From Isoptericola peretonis (GTDB lineage: Bacteria; Actinomycetota; Actinomycetes; Actinomycetales; Cellulomonadaceae), in contig JALQCY010000003.1 in assembly GCA_023241745.1 (NCBI GenBank), positions 434,001 through 498,000 on the forward strand: a stretch of 64,000 bases of DNA, in the 5' to 3' direction. Position numbers and translations under genes: made by a program. Below the pieces are notes generated by a model that was not told the DNA's origin, did not search any database, and saw nothing but the letters and a program-made list of their open reading frames with translations. This document shows positions 20,449 through 29,284 of the stretch, piece by piece. How positions within the stretch are numbered: the first letter of the stretch is position 1; each line of letters opens with the position of its first letter.

Positions 20449-20928
20449 ATGTCGCACACACGCACCGTCCGAGCCGTCACGGGCACACTGCTCGCCCTCG
20501 CCCTGTCCGCCACCGGTGCGGTCGGAGCCGCCACGGCCTCCACCGCCACGACCGTCACGGCCTCGTCGGCGGCCGCCGTCGACGAGGAGGTGGTCCGTGA
20601 CTTCGTCGTCGTCTCGGGCGATGGATTCAACGGCGGCACGGACTTCCTGCCCACGGCCCAGATCCGCACGCTGGGCGGGAGCAACTACCTCGCCGTACGG
20701 GTGCAGAACACCGACACGGAGACGCTCACGATCGTCGCCTCGTCCGTGTACGGCGAGGTGGCCAAGCAGGTCGCGCCAGGGACCAGCTACTACGTCGCGT
20801 TCCCGATGCGCACCACGGACGTCCCGTACACGCGGCTGTCGGTGTCGGGCTGGGTCGAGGACGCCGCCGGCCAGATGGTGCGCGGCTCGTCGGCGAACCT
20901 GGTGAACATCGTCCTGCCGCGGGGCTGA
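20449..20928 (+). CDS. Secreted protein of unknown function, paralogue B
   Basis: 159 residues. Signal peptide about 1-30, a Thr/Ala/Ser-rich stretch to about 48, then the same domain as the preceding gene: 'VRDFVVVSGDGFNGG', 'AQIRTLGGSNYLAVRV' and 'LVNIVLP'. The two mature domains are alike along their length, with the same gaps, showing tandem duplication followed by divergence. The ATG at 20449 is preferred over 20434 because GAGGAG lies between them. Convergent with ggt, 10 nt apart. Confidence 0.75.
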   Translation: MSHTRTVRAVTGTLLALALSATGAVGAATASTATTVTASSAAAVDEEVVRDFVVVSGDGFNGGTDFLPTAQIRTLGGSNYLAVRVQNTDTETLTIVASSVYGEVAKQVAPGTSYYVAFPMRTTDVPYTRLSVSGWVEDAAGQMVRGSSANLVNIVLPRG

Positions 20929-20938
20929 GCCCCCGGCC

Positions 20939-22768
20939 TCACGGCCTCGCGGGCTCCACCACCATCGCCGCGCCGCCGCCGCGGCGGCGCGGCTCGGAGA
21001 CGGCGGTCAGCAGGCCGTCGTCCCTGATCTGGACGGCGGTGGCGGCGCCGATCTCTGCCGCCGAGGTGAACTGGTCGCCCGACGGCACCAGCGTGTGCCC
21101 GTACGCCTTCAGCGCAGGGCCGTAGGCCTCGATGAACTCCGGCTCGGCGGTGACGGACGCCGTGTTGCGCTGCGCCGCCCGCGGGGCGGCGAGCGCCTCG
21201 CCGATCGGCATCCCGCGGTCCAGGTGGTTCGTGAGCGTCTGCAGCACCGTGGTGATGATCGTGGAGCCGCCGGGGGAGCCGAGCGCGAGCACCGGCTCGC
21301 CGTCGCGCAGCACGATGGTGGGGGACATCGACGACCGCGGCCGCTTGCCCGGCTCGATGCGGTTGGGGTCGTCGGCCCGCCACACGGTGGAGAAGTCGGT
21401 GAGCTCGTTGTTCAGCAGGAAGCCGCGGCCCGGGACGACCATGCCGGAGCCGCCGGTCTGCTCGATCGTCAGGGTGTACTCGACGACGTTGCCGTCCCCG
21501 TCCACCACGGTGAGGTTGGTCGTGGAGACGTTCTCCGTGTCGGAGTCTGCGGGGGCGATCGTCTCGCCGCAGGCGGCGTCGTCCGCGTCGACGTCGCCGG
21601 GTGTCACGGGCTTGGGGGCCGCGGCGGCGGGGTCGAGCAGGCACGCCCGCTCGGCCGCGAAGTCGTCCGACAGCAGGGTGCCGAGGGGGACGTCGACGAA
21701 CGCCGGGTCGCCCACGTACGCGCCGCGGTCGGCGAACGCGAGCGCGCTCGCCTCCAGGTAGTGGTGCAGGTAGGCGGCGTCGTCCATGCCGGGCAGGTCG
21801 AACGTCTCGAGGATGTTCAGCGCCTCGCCCACGGTGGAGCCGCCGCTGGACGACGGCGCCATGCCGTACACGTCGTAGTCGCGGTAGTCGGAGACCGTCG
21901 GGTCCTGCAGCAGCGCCTCGTACCCCGCCAGGTCGTCGAGGGCCAGGTAGCCGGGCGGCACGGGCAGGTCGGTGGACGGGTCGGTGTGCGGGTCCTGGAC
22001 GGCGTGCACCATGTCCGCGGCGAGCGGGCCGCCGTAGAAGGCGTCCGTGCCGTGCTTGGCCAGCAGGTCGTAGGTGGCCGCGAGGTCGCGGTTGCGGAAC
22101 ACGCTCCCGACGACGGGCGGCTCCCCGCCGGGCAGGAACAGCTCGGCCGTGGCGGGGAACGCCGCGAACCGCTCGGCGTTGGAGGCCGTCTGGTCGTGGA
22201 ACGTCCGGTCCACGACGAAACCGCGCCGCGCGAGCTGCGTCGCCGGCTTGAGCGCCTTCTTCAGCGAGTACGTGCCCCACTCGTCCAGGGCCGTCTCCCA
22301 GGTGGCCGGGGTGCCCGGCGTCCCCACGGAGACGCCGCTCGTCACCAGGTCCGGGGTGAACGGGTACGGCGCGCCGGTGGCAGGGTCGATGAACGCGTCG
22401 CGCGGCATGTCCGCCGGCGCCGTCTCGCGGCCGTCGATGGTGTGCACCTCGCCGCTCGCGGCGTCGTAGTAGACGAAGTAGCCGCCGCCGCCGACGCCCG
22501 CGCTGTACGGCTCGGTGACGCCCAAGGCCGCGGCGGCCGCCACCGCGGCGTCGACCGCGTTGCCGCCCTTGCGCAGCACGTCCAGGCCGACACGGCTCGC
22601 CTCCGGGTCGACGGTGCTGATCGCGCCGCCGTACCCGACGGCGGTGGGGACCTTGACGTCGTCGCGGGGGTCTGCGCCGGCCGTGCCGGCTCCGACGAGG
22701 GCGGTCGTGGCGGCGAGGAGCCCCGCGGCGACGGCCGCGGCGGTACGGGTGGAGCGTCGGTGGTCCAT
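20939..22768 (-). CDS. ggt: Gamma-glutamyltransferase (secreted)
   Basis: 609 residues. Signal peptide (about 1-34, 'LVGAGTAGA'), then the large-subunit region with 'VGLDVLRKGGNAVDAAVAA' and 'PYSAGVGGGGYFV'. The self-cleavage and nucleophile threonine is T416 in 'STTNLTVVD'; most relatives have His where this one has Asn two residues later. 'GSGMVVPGRGFLLNNELTDF' and 'RPRSSMSPTIV' with 'ALGSPGGSTIITTV' complete the active site. It hydrolyses or transfers gamma-glutamyl groups, for example from glutathione, outside the cell. The ATG at 22768 follows CCGGAGGCAG. Divergent from an AraC regulator with 149 nt between. Confidence 0.93.
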   Translation of the reverse strand: MDHRRSTRTAAAVAAGLLAATTALVGAGTAGADPRDDVKVPTAVGYGGAISTVDPEASRVGLDVLRKGGNAVDAAVAAAAALGVTEPYSAGVGGGGYFVYYDAASGEVHTIDGRETAPADMPRDAFIDPATGAPYPFTPDLVTSGVSVGTPGTPATWETALDEWGTYSLKKALKPATQLARRGFVVDRTFHDQTASNAERFAAFPATAELFLPGGEPPVVGSVFRNRDLAATYDLLAKHGTDAFYGGPLAADMVHAVQDPHTDPSTDLPVPPGYLALDDLAGYEALLQDPTVSDYRDYDVYGMAPSSSGGSTVGEALNILETFDLPGMDDAAYLHHYLEASALAFADRGAYVGDPAFVDVPLGTLLSDDFAAERACLLDPAAAAPKPVTPGDVDADDAACGETIAPADSDTENVSTTNLTVVDGDGNVVEYTLTIEQTGGSGMVVPGRGFLLNNELTDFSTVWRADDPNRIEPGKRPRSSMSPTIVLRDGEPVLALGSPGGSTIITTVLQTLTNHLDRGMPIGEALAAPRAAQRNTASVTAEPEFIEAYGPALKAYGHTLVPSGDQFTSAAEIGAATAVQIRDDGLLTAVSEPRRRGGGAAMVVEPARP

Positions 22769-22917
22769 GTCTGCCTCCGGGGACGGATCGCAGGGTCGCT
22801 CCACCCACAGTGGCCGAGATCGGTCCCAGCCGCCTGTCGAGCGCCCGGGGTCGGGGGCCATTGCCGCGCAGGGCGCCGACCAGCGATGTTGCGCGACGCG
22901 GGGCGGTTGGCGAACGT

Positions 22918-23862
22918 ATGCGCATGACGACACCGGTCGAGGGCTTCGCGCTCCGCACCACGGACGCGCAGGAAGCCGAGCAGGCCCTCGCGGCGGTCTT
23001 CCCGCGCGTGCACCTCCGCGCGCCCAAGGAGGCGTTCGAGTTCTCCATCCGTTCCGCGACGATCGAGCACGTCGCCTGGACCGACCACACGCTCCCGATG
23101 CCCGGCAACTCGGCGCTGGACGAGCCGGAGCCGATCGTCGTGCTGCACCTGCGGGGCGACATCCGGCTGGAGCACGCGGGCCAGGCCTTCGGGCCGGGCC
23201 CGGCGCTGCTGGACTCGCCGGAGCGCGCGACGGCGACCTGGGAGACGGCGCGGACGAGCGGGTTCGCCCTCGACCGGGAGTACGTGCGGGCGGTGGCGAC
23301 GAGGCTGACGGGCCGTCAGCAGCCGAGCCACCTCTTCCGCTCGGGGCACCCCCGGGGCCCCGCGGAGGCGCGCGCCTGGAAGGCCACGGCGCGGTACGCG
23401 GCGGAGTCGCTGACCGTCGGCAGCGAGGCGCTGTCGTCGGCGGTGCTCCAGCGGTCGCTGGTCCACCATCTCGCCCTGACGCTGCTGCACACCTTCCCCA
23501 ACGCGGCGCTCGACGACCTCCGCGGCGCCGAGCGGGCCCTGCCGCCCGTCGTCCGGCGGGCGATGGCGTTCGTCGACGAGCACGCGCACGAGCCCGTCAC
23601 CGTGGACGACGTGGCGGCCGCGGTGCACGTCTCCACCCGGGGGCTGCAGGCCGCGTTCCGCCGGTCGCTCGGGATCACGCCGAGCGAGGCGCTGCGCCGG
23701 GCCCGCCTGGACGGGGTGCGCCGGGAGCTCCTCGCCGCCGACCCGGGCGCCACCACCGTCGCGGTGGTGGCGCACCGCTGGGGATTCCTCCACCTCGGGC
23801 ACTTCTCCGCCGCCTACCGCCGCGCGCACGACGAGCTGCCGTCCGAGACGCTGCGGCGGTGA
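22918..23862 (+). CDS. AraC-family transcriptional regulator
   Basis: 314 residues. N-terminal sensor domain (about 1-190) of the 'AraC-binding-like' type found in ActR/NitR-like actinobacterial regulators ('LVHHLALTLLHTFPN' closes it) and a C-terminal double HTH (about 210-312): 'VTVDDVAAAVHVSTRGLQAA' and 'VAVVAHRWGFLHLGHFSAAY'. In classical members the second motif has 'GF.(S/H)xSxF', here 'GFLHLGHFS'. It is divergent from ggt and may control it, but nothing in the sequence ties it to a ligand. A second ATG 6 nt downstream is equally possible as start. Confidence 0.85.
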   Translation: MRMTTPVEGFALRTTDAQEAEQALAAVFPRVHLRAPKEAFEFSIRSATIEHVAWTDHTLPMPGNSALDEPEPIVVLHLRGDIRLEHAGQAFGPGPALLDSPERATATWETARTSGFALDREYVRAVATRLTGRQQPSHLFRSGHPRGPAEARAWKATARYAAESLTVGSEALSSAVLQRSLVHHLALTLLHTFPNAALDDLRGAERALPPVVRRAMAFVDEHAHEPVTVDDVAAAVHVSTRGLQAAFRRSLGITPSEALRRARLDGVRRELLAADPGATTVAVVAHRWGFLHLGHFSAAYRRAHDELPSETLRR

Positions 23863-23875
23863 CGGCAGCGGCCGG

Positions 23876-24592
23876 TCAGGCCGTCGCCGCGGACCGTCCG
23901 GGGGAGGCGATGTCGAGCAGCGCGTCGAGCCGGCTCCTGGCCGCGGGGCCGTGCCGGCCACCGGCCTCCAGCACCATGTCGGCGAGGTCGCGCACCTTGA
24001 CGTTGCGGGCGTTCGACGTGGCGCGCAGCGCGGCGAACGCCTCGTCGCCCGTGACGCCGTAGAGGACCACGAGCACGCCCTTGGCCTGGTCGATGACGGC
24101 GCGGCTCCGGGCGGCGGCGGCGACCTGCTCCGACGCCGCGCGGGCGGCACGCTCGCCGAGCCCGGACGTGATGTCGGTGACGAAGCCGGCGAGGTGCTCG
24201 GCCCCCGGGTCCTCCGGGTGGCGCTCGACCTGACCCGTGAGCACCACGGTGCGCTCGCGCCCCCGCGCGTCCATGATGCGGTGCAGGCTCGAGAAGGGCG
24301 CGTGCGTGCGCCGGGCTCCGGCGATCAGCCGACGTACCCGCTCACGGTCGTCGGGATGCTTGTGGGCGAGCACGAGGGCGGTGGTGGGCACCACGTCACC
24401 GGGCTCGAAGCCGTGGATCAGGTACGTCTCGTCGGACCACCACCAGGCCTCGGCCGGCAGGGTGCACCGGAACGACCCGGTGAGCTGTCGCGGCCCGGTC
24501 CCCAGAGCCTCGCCCACGGTGCCAGGGTCGGCGAGAGCGTCGATCGGTGCGTGCTTCGGTCGGGGGACGATCGGTGTGGAGCTGGCGTCCAA
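23876..24592 (-). CDS. PAS- and ANTAR-domain protein (putative RNA-binding antiterminator)
   Basis: 238 residues from TTG 24592. PAS-fold domain about 40-150 ('WWWSDETYLIHGFEPGDVVP', 'HPDDRERVRRL', 'RTVVLTGQVERHPED') and an ANTAR domain about 165-225 ('RAVIDQAKGVLVVLYGVTGD', 'VKVRDLADMVLE'). ANTAR proteins bind paired hexanucleotide loops in nascent mRNA to prevent termination. The TTG start is chosen since AGGAGG lies 5 nt upstream of it; GTG 24598 overlaps that motif. Signal and RNA targets are unknown. Convergent with the AraC gene, 13 nt apart. Confidence 0.85.
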   Translation of the reverse strand: MDASSTPIVPRPKHAPIDALADPGTVGEALGTGPRQLTGSFRCTLPAEAWWWSDETYLIHGFEPGDVVPTTALVLAHKHPDDRERVRRLIAGARRTHAPFSSLHRIMDARGRERTVVLTGQVERHPEDPGAEHLAGFVTDITSGLGERAARAASEQVAAAARSRAVIDQAKGVLVVLYGVTGDEAFAALRATSNARNVKVRDLADMVLEAGGRHGPAARSRLDALLDIASPGRSAATA

Positions 24593-24872
24593 GGGCACCT
24601 CCTGGGCATGCGCGTTTCCCCGGAACACCGGGACGCGGCGTGCTCCGGACCGCTTCTCGATGCCGGTGGACCACCACACCACGTCCGGGGCCGGAGGTGG
24701 AGGTCGGCGTGCGGGTCGGGGACATCGACGTGCGCCTGGGGGACAGGGAACGCCCGACGAGGCCGTCGAGGTAGAAGAATTTCCCCGATGGTTGACACCG
24801 TGAAAGTTGGTGGCAACCTGGTCACGGGACGCTGCGACGGCGCACGTCCCGGCCCGACCAGCGGAGGATCCG

Positions 24873-27800
24873 ATGAGCCGAGCTCTGCCCCCTGCCCGAC
24901 GCACCGTCCCCGCAGGGGTCGGCCTCCTGCTCGGCCTGGCGCTCGCCGCGCCCCCGGGCGTCGCCGTAGCCGTCCCGCCCGAGGACGGGCCGGAGCTGCC
25001 CGTGGCGACCGCCGGCGTCGCGCCCGTCGAGGCCACGACCGTCCTGGACGACGTCGCCGACCTGCCGCTGGACGACGCCGGCGCCGCGATCGTCACCGAG
25101 CGCACGGAGCGGCTGGTCGCCCCGGGCCTGGAGCTCACCGAGTTCGCGCGGGTGTCCGCCGACGGGTGGCTGAGCGGCGAGGTCCTCGTCGCCCACCTGG
25201 GGCGCGACGACGGGCCGCGCCTCGGCTACCTCGGCCCGGACGCCGTCGCCGGCAGCGCGACCGTGAGCGAGATGGCGGCCGGACGGGGCGCGGTCGCGGC
25301 GATCAACGGCGACTTCTTCGACATCAACAACTCGGGCGCGGCCCTCGGCGCGGCCGTGGACGAGGGCACCCTGCTCAAGTCCGCGACGCCGGGCCGGGAG
25401 AAGGCGCTCACGGTCGACGCCTCGGGCGTCGCCCGCCTGGCGGAGCTGTTCCTCGAGGGCACCGTCTCGTTCGGCACCGGCGCCGCCGCCGGCGGCCAGG
25501 AGCTGCCCGTCGCCGGGCTGAACGTCACGGCCGTCCCCGCCGGCGGCGTCGCCGTCTTCGACAGCGCGTGGGGCGACGCGTCGCGCACGCGGCCGCTCGG
25601 CGCGGGGGAGCAGGGCGTCGAGGTGCGGGTCCGGTCGTCCGCGGACGGCACGACCGGCACCGTCGTCGCCGTGGGGACACCGGGCACGGGACGGCTGCCC
25701 GCGGACGTGCGCGCCGTCGTCGCGCGGCCCGGCGCCGCGGCCGACGCCCTCGCGGCCCTCGCGCCCGGCGACGAGGTGACGCTCGCGTACGGTCTGCGCG
25801 ACGACCTCGGCGACATCCGCACCGCCATCGGCGGCGACCCCGACGACTGGCTGCTGGAGGACGGCGAGGTCACGTCCGCCACGAGCGACTTCGCGCGCCT
25901 GCGCCACCCGCGCACCGCGGTCGGCCTCAGCGCTGACGGCACCACCGCGTACCTCGTGGTCGTCGACGGTCGCCAGGCCCACAGCGTCGGTGCGTCGCTG
26001 CCCGAGCTCGGCCGGTTCCTCGGGCAGCTCGGCGCCGACGACGCGATCAACCTCGACGGCGGCGGCTCGACGACGATGGTCGCGCGGCTGCCGGGGGACG
26101 CCCGCACGAGCGTGCTCAACGACCCGTCCGACGGCGGCGAGCGCCTGGACGCGAACGGCCTGGGACTGTTCACGCCCGAGGGGTCGGGCGAGGTGCACGC
26201 GTTCAACGTCCGCGCGGCCGTCCCCACGGGCGACGCCCCGCACGCCGACGCGTGGCGCGTCTTCCCGGGCCTGCACCGCACTCTGACGGCCGCGGGCTTC
26301 GACGAGGCGCGCGCGCCGGTCGACACTCTTCCGGACGAGTGGACGACGACCCGCCCCGGCACGGCGACCGTGGCGCGCACCGGCGACGGCGCGGGCGTCG
26401 TCACCGGGGTCGCGCCGGGCTCCACGACCGTCCGTGCCGTGGCACCGGCGTCGGGGGGCGTCGCGACAGGGGCCGCCGACGTCACGGTGCTCGGCGAGCT
26501 CGAGCGGCTCACCGTCCCGGAGCCGGTGGTCACCCTCCCGGACGCCGGGGCGACCGGGAGGCTCACCGTCGTCGGGCACGACGCCCAGGGGTACTCCGCG
26601 CCGGTCGAGGCGCGCGACGTCGAGGTCACCGGTGGCGAGGGGGTCGCCGCGCTAGAGCCGGCGGCCGACGGGTCGTTCGCCGTCCGGGCGCTGCAAGCCT
26701 CCGGCGCCGCGACCTTCACCCTCGCCGTCGGCGACGAGCGGGTGGAGGTCGCCGTGGCCGTCTCGCTGGAGGACGTGGTGGTCGCCGACCTCGCGGACGC
26801 CGACCGCTGGGCCTCGGCGCACGACCGGGCCCCCGGCGGGTCGGTCGGCCCCGCCGACGGCCACGACGGTGCGGCGGGCCTACGGCTCACCTACGACTTC
26901 ACGCGGTCCACCGCCACGCGCGGGCAGTACGCGGTCGCGCCGGACGGCGGCGTCGAGATCCCGGGTCAGCCCCGGAAGGTCACCGCCTGGGTGCACGGCG
27001 ACGGGCGGGGCGCCTGGCTGCGCCTGCAGGTGCGGCAGGGCGACGGCGTCGTCACGAACCTCGACGGGCCGACGGTGTCGTGGGAGGGGTGGCGCCAGGT
27101 CGAGGTCACTGTGCCCGAGGGCGTCGCGTTCCCGCTGACGCTGCAGCGTCTGCGCCTCCTCGAGACGCGGGCCGCGGAGCAGTACGCGGGCGAGGTCGTC
27201 GTCTCCGACCTGCGGGCCCAGGTGCCGCCGGACGTCGACGCGCCGCAGGCGGAGCGGGTCGAGGACCCGGTGGTCGTCGCCGAGGGGGCGACCGACGCCG
27301 CCCCGCTGCGGGTCGCGGTGATGTCGGACGCGCAGTTCGTCGCCCGCGACCCGGGCTCGGGCGCGGTGGCGGGCGCGAAGCAGGCGCTGGCCGAGATCGT
27401 CGCGGCGGACCCGGACCTGCTCGTGATCAACGGCGACCTGGTGGACGAGGCGTCGCCGGCCGACTTCGACCTGGCCCGCGAGGTGCTCGACGACGGTCTC
27501 GCGGGGGCCGGCTTCCCCTGGTACTACCTGCCCGGCAACCACGAGGTGATGGGCGGGTCGATCGAGAACTTCGAGGCCGAGTTCGGCGAGCGCACCCACG
27601 TGGTGGACGTGCCGGACCCGCGCGGTGGGGACGGCGGCACCACCCGTCTCGTCATGCTCGACTCTTCCAGCGGTCGCCTCGGCAGCGACTTCGCCCAGCT
27701 GCGGGCCCTGCGCGAGGCGCTGGACGACGCGGCCGCGGACGACGACGTGACCGGCGTCGTGACGCTGTTCCACCACCCGATCGACGACCCGCTGCCGACC

Positions 27801-28976
27801 AAGGCCAGCCAGCTCGTCGACCGGGTCGAGGCGGAGACGTTGCGGGGCTGGTTCGAGGAGTTCCGCGAGTCGTCCGGCAAGGGGATCGCCTCGGTCGGCT
27901 CCCACGTCGGCGTCTTCCACGCCGGCACCGAGGACGGGGTCCCGTACGTCGTCAACGGCAACTCCGGCAAGAGCCCGGCGAGCACGCCCGCCGACGGCGG
28001 CTTCACCGGCTGGTCCATGATCGGCGTCGACCCCGCGGCCGACGGTGCCGGCGACGGCGGCTGGTTCTCCTGGGAGGTCGAGGCCCGCGCCGAGCGTGTC
28101 GCGGTGAGCGGCCCCGAGGAGCTCGCCGTGGGCACGTCGGGACAGGTCAGCGCCCTGCTCACGCAGGACGGGACCCGCGAGGTACCGGTCGCGTGGCCCG
28201 TCTCCTCCCGCTGGGGCGGCGACGGCGTGTTCGTCGGGGCGCCCGAGGACGCGCCGTCGGGCGCCGTCCTCGCGCTCGACCCGCGGACCCACGAGGCGAC
28301 CGCCGTCGCCCCCGGCCGCGCGACCGTCGAGGTCGAGGTCAACGGGGTCGTCGGCGCGCTCGACGTCCTCGTGCCGGCGGGCGCGCCGGGCACGGCCCGG
28401 ATCAGCGACGACAACGGCTGGGACACGGGGCTGCACGACGGTGACTACCGCGTGCTCGTCGACCTCTGGTGGGGCGAGAACGCCACGAGCCTGCGGCTGT
28501 ACTCCGGCGGCGAGCTGATCCACACGGAGCGGCTGGAGCACGGCGGCACCGAGGCGCAGCGGGTCGCCGTCCCCGTGACGGGCAACGTCAACGGGGAGTA
28601 CGAGTACACGTGCGAGCTGGTCAACGCGGCGGGGACGACGCCGTGCGCCGCCCCGCACACGGTGCGGGTCACGGACGCGAACCCGGGCACCCCGACGCTC
28701 TCGCACGGCAACGGGTCCGACGACGTGCCGGGCGACGGCGACTACGTGGTCTCCATGCACAAGTGGTGGGGCACGCAGGCCACCGGCTACGTGCTGTACG
28801 AGGACGGCGTGGAGGTGGACCGGCAGCAGCTCGTCCCGGGGACCGGGGGAGACGCCCAGTCCGCCGCCACCGTGCTCACCGGCCGGCAACCCGGCACGCA
28901 CCGGTACGTCGCGGTGCTCACCAACGCCGCCGGCGAGACGCGCAGCAAGGAGCTGACGGTCCGCGTGCGGCGCTGA
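24873..28976 (+). CDS. Large secreted phosphodiester glycosidase fused to a calcineurin-like metallophosphoesterase
   Basis: 1367 residues. Signal peptide 1-33; NAGPA-type phosphodiester glycosidase about 95-435 ('AAINGDFFDINNSGAALG', 'HPRTAVGLSADG', 'DDAINLDGGGSTTM'); Ig-like and carbohydrate-binding-like beta domains about 440-790; metallophosphoesterase about 810-1075 with metal ligands D819, D855, N889-H890, H967 and H1011/H1016; then a Big-2-like region and two similar C-terminal modules of about 90 residues ('WWGENATSLRLYSGG' and 'KWWGTQATGYVLYEDG'). It would release sugar-1-phosphodiesters and then dephosphorylate them, for example from wall polymers of other bacteria; substrate is inferred. 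ATG follows GCGGAGGAT. No sortase motif. Confidence 0.82.
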   Translation: MSRALPPARRTVPAGVGLLLGLALAAPPGVAVAVPPEDGPELPVATAGVAPVEATTVLDDVADLPLDDAGAAIVTERTERLVAPGLELTEFARVSADGWLSGEVLVAHLGRDDGPRLGYLGPDAVAGSATVSEMAAGRGAVAAINGDFFDINNSGAALGAAVDEGTLLKSATPGREKALTVDASGVARLAELFLEGTVSFGTGAAAGGQELPVAGLNVTAVPAGGVAVFDSAWGDASRTRPLGAGEQGVEVRVRSSADGTTGTVVAVGTPGTGRLPADVRAVVARPGAAADALAALAPGDEVTLAYGLRDDLGDIRTAIGGDPDDWLLEDGEVTSATSDFARLRHPRTAVGLSADGTTAYLVVVDGRQAHSVGASLPELGRFLGQLGADDAINLDGGGSTTMVARLPGDARTSVLNDPSDGGERLDANGLGLFTPEGSGEVHAFNVRAAVPTGDAPHADAWRVFPGLHRTLTAAGFDEARAPVDTLPDEWTTTRPGTATVARTGDGAGVVTGVAPGSTTVRAVAPASGGVATGAADVTVLGELERLTVPEPVVTLPDAGATGRLTVVGHDAQGYSAPVEARDVEVTGGEGVAALEPAADGSFAVRALQASGAATFTLAVGDERVEVAVAVSLEDVVVADLADADRWASAHDRAPGGSVGPADGHDGAAGLRLTYDFTRSTATRGQYAVAPDGGVEIPGQPRKVTAWVHGDGRGAWLRLQVRQGDGVVTNLDGPTVSWEGWRQVEVTVPEGVAFPLTLQRLRLLETRAAEQYAGEVVVSDLRAQVPPDVDAPQAERVEDPVVVAEGATDAAPLRVAVMSDAQFVARDPGSGAVAGAKQALAEIVAADPDLLVINGDLVDEASPADFDLAREVLDDGLAGAGFPWYYLPGNHEVMGGSIENFEAEFGERTHVVDVPDPRGGDGGTTRLVMLDSSSGRLGSDFAQLRALREALDDAAADDDVTGVVTLFHHPIDDPLPTKASQLVDRVEAETLRGWFEEFRESSGKGIASVGSHVGVFHAGTEDGVPYVVNGNSGKSPASTPADGGFTGWSMIGVDPAADGAGDGGWFSWEVEARAERVAVSGPEELAVGTSGQVSALLTQDGTREVPVAWPVSSRWGGDGVFVGAPEDAPSGAVLALDPRTHEATAVAPGRATVEVEVNGVVGALDVLVPAGAPGTARISDDNGWDTGLHDGDYRVLVDLWWGENATSLRLYSGGELIHTERLEHGGTEAQRVAVPVTGNVNGEYEYTCELVNAAGTTPCAAPHTVRVTDANPGTPTLSHGNGSDDVPGDGDYVVSMHKWWGTQATGYVLYEDGVEVDRQQLVPGTGGDAQSAATVLTGRQPGTHRYVAVLTNAAGETRSKELTVRVRR

Positions 28977-28985
28977 GCCGCTCGT

Positions 28986-29016
28986 CCGCCGCGGGCGTTG
29001 GCCGCGCCCGCGGCGG
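28986..29016 (+). terminator. GC-rich hairpin after the phosphodiester glycosidase gene
   Basis: A perfect 12-bp stem (28986-28997 with 29005-29016) and 7-nt loop begins 10 nt after the stop codon and precedes the next start by about 20 nt. No T-tract. It is a likely terminator for the long gene. Confidence 0.6.
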
Positions 29017-29035
29017 GCGGCATATCCTCGGAGGC

Positions 29036-29260
29036 ATGAGCGACTTCCAGGTCAACCCGCGCGTCCGGTCCGAGCCCACCGGCGTCATCCTCGGCCGCTT
29101 CCTCGGTGCGTTCGTGCTCTTCCTGGGCGGCATCGTGCTGTTCGGCTCCGGCGCCTCCGGCGGGAACGAGACCCTGGACCCCTACATGGTCGTGGGCGGC
29201 ATCCTCGCCGTCGCCCTGTCCTTCGGGCTGCCGATGATCGGCGCGCACGAGCGCGGCTGA
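29036..29260 (+). CDS. Small two-helix membrane protein of unknown function
   Basis: 74 residues. Two hydrophobic segments (about 17-38 and 50-67) are joined by a short polar loop containing 'GNETLDP'. GGAGG lies at a good spacing before the ATG. I do not recognise a family; it has the look of an actinobacterial conserved small membrane protein. Isolated between a terminator and a convergent gene, so no functional context. Confidence 0.65.
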   Translation: MSDFQVNPRVRSEPTGVILGRFLGAFVLFLGGIVLFGSGASGGNETLDPYMVVGGILAVALSFGLPMIGAHERG

Positions 29261-29284
29261 CCTGCCCGCACCGCACTGCTGGGG

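Noticed and set aside
24792..24820. TTGACA at 24792-24797 as a sigma-70 -35 box for the phosphodiester glycosidase gene
   Set aside because: At 17-nt spacing the -10 would be AACCTG, a poor match; kept out of the feature list.
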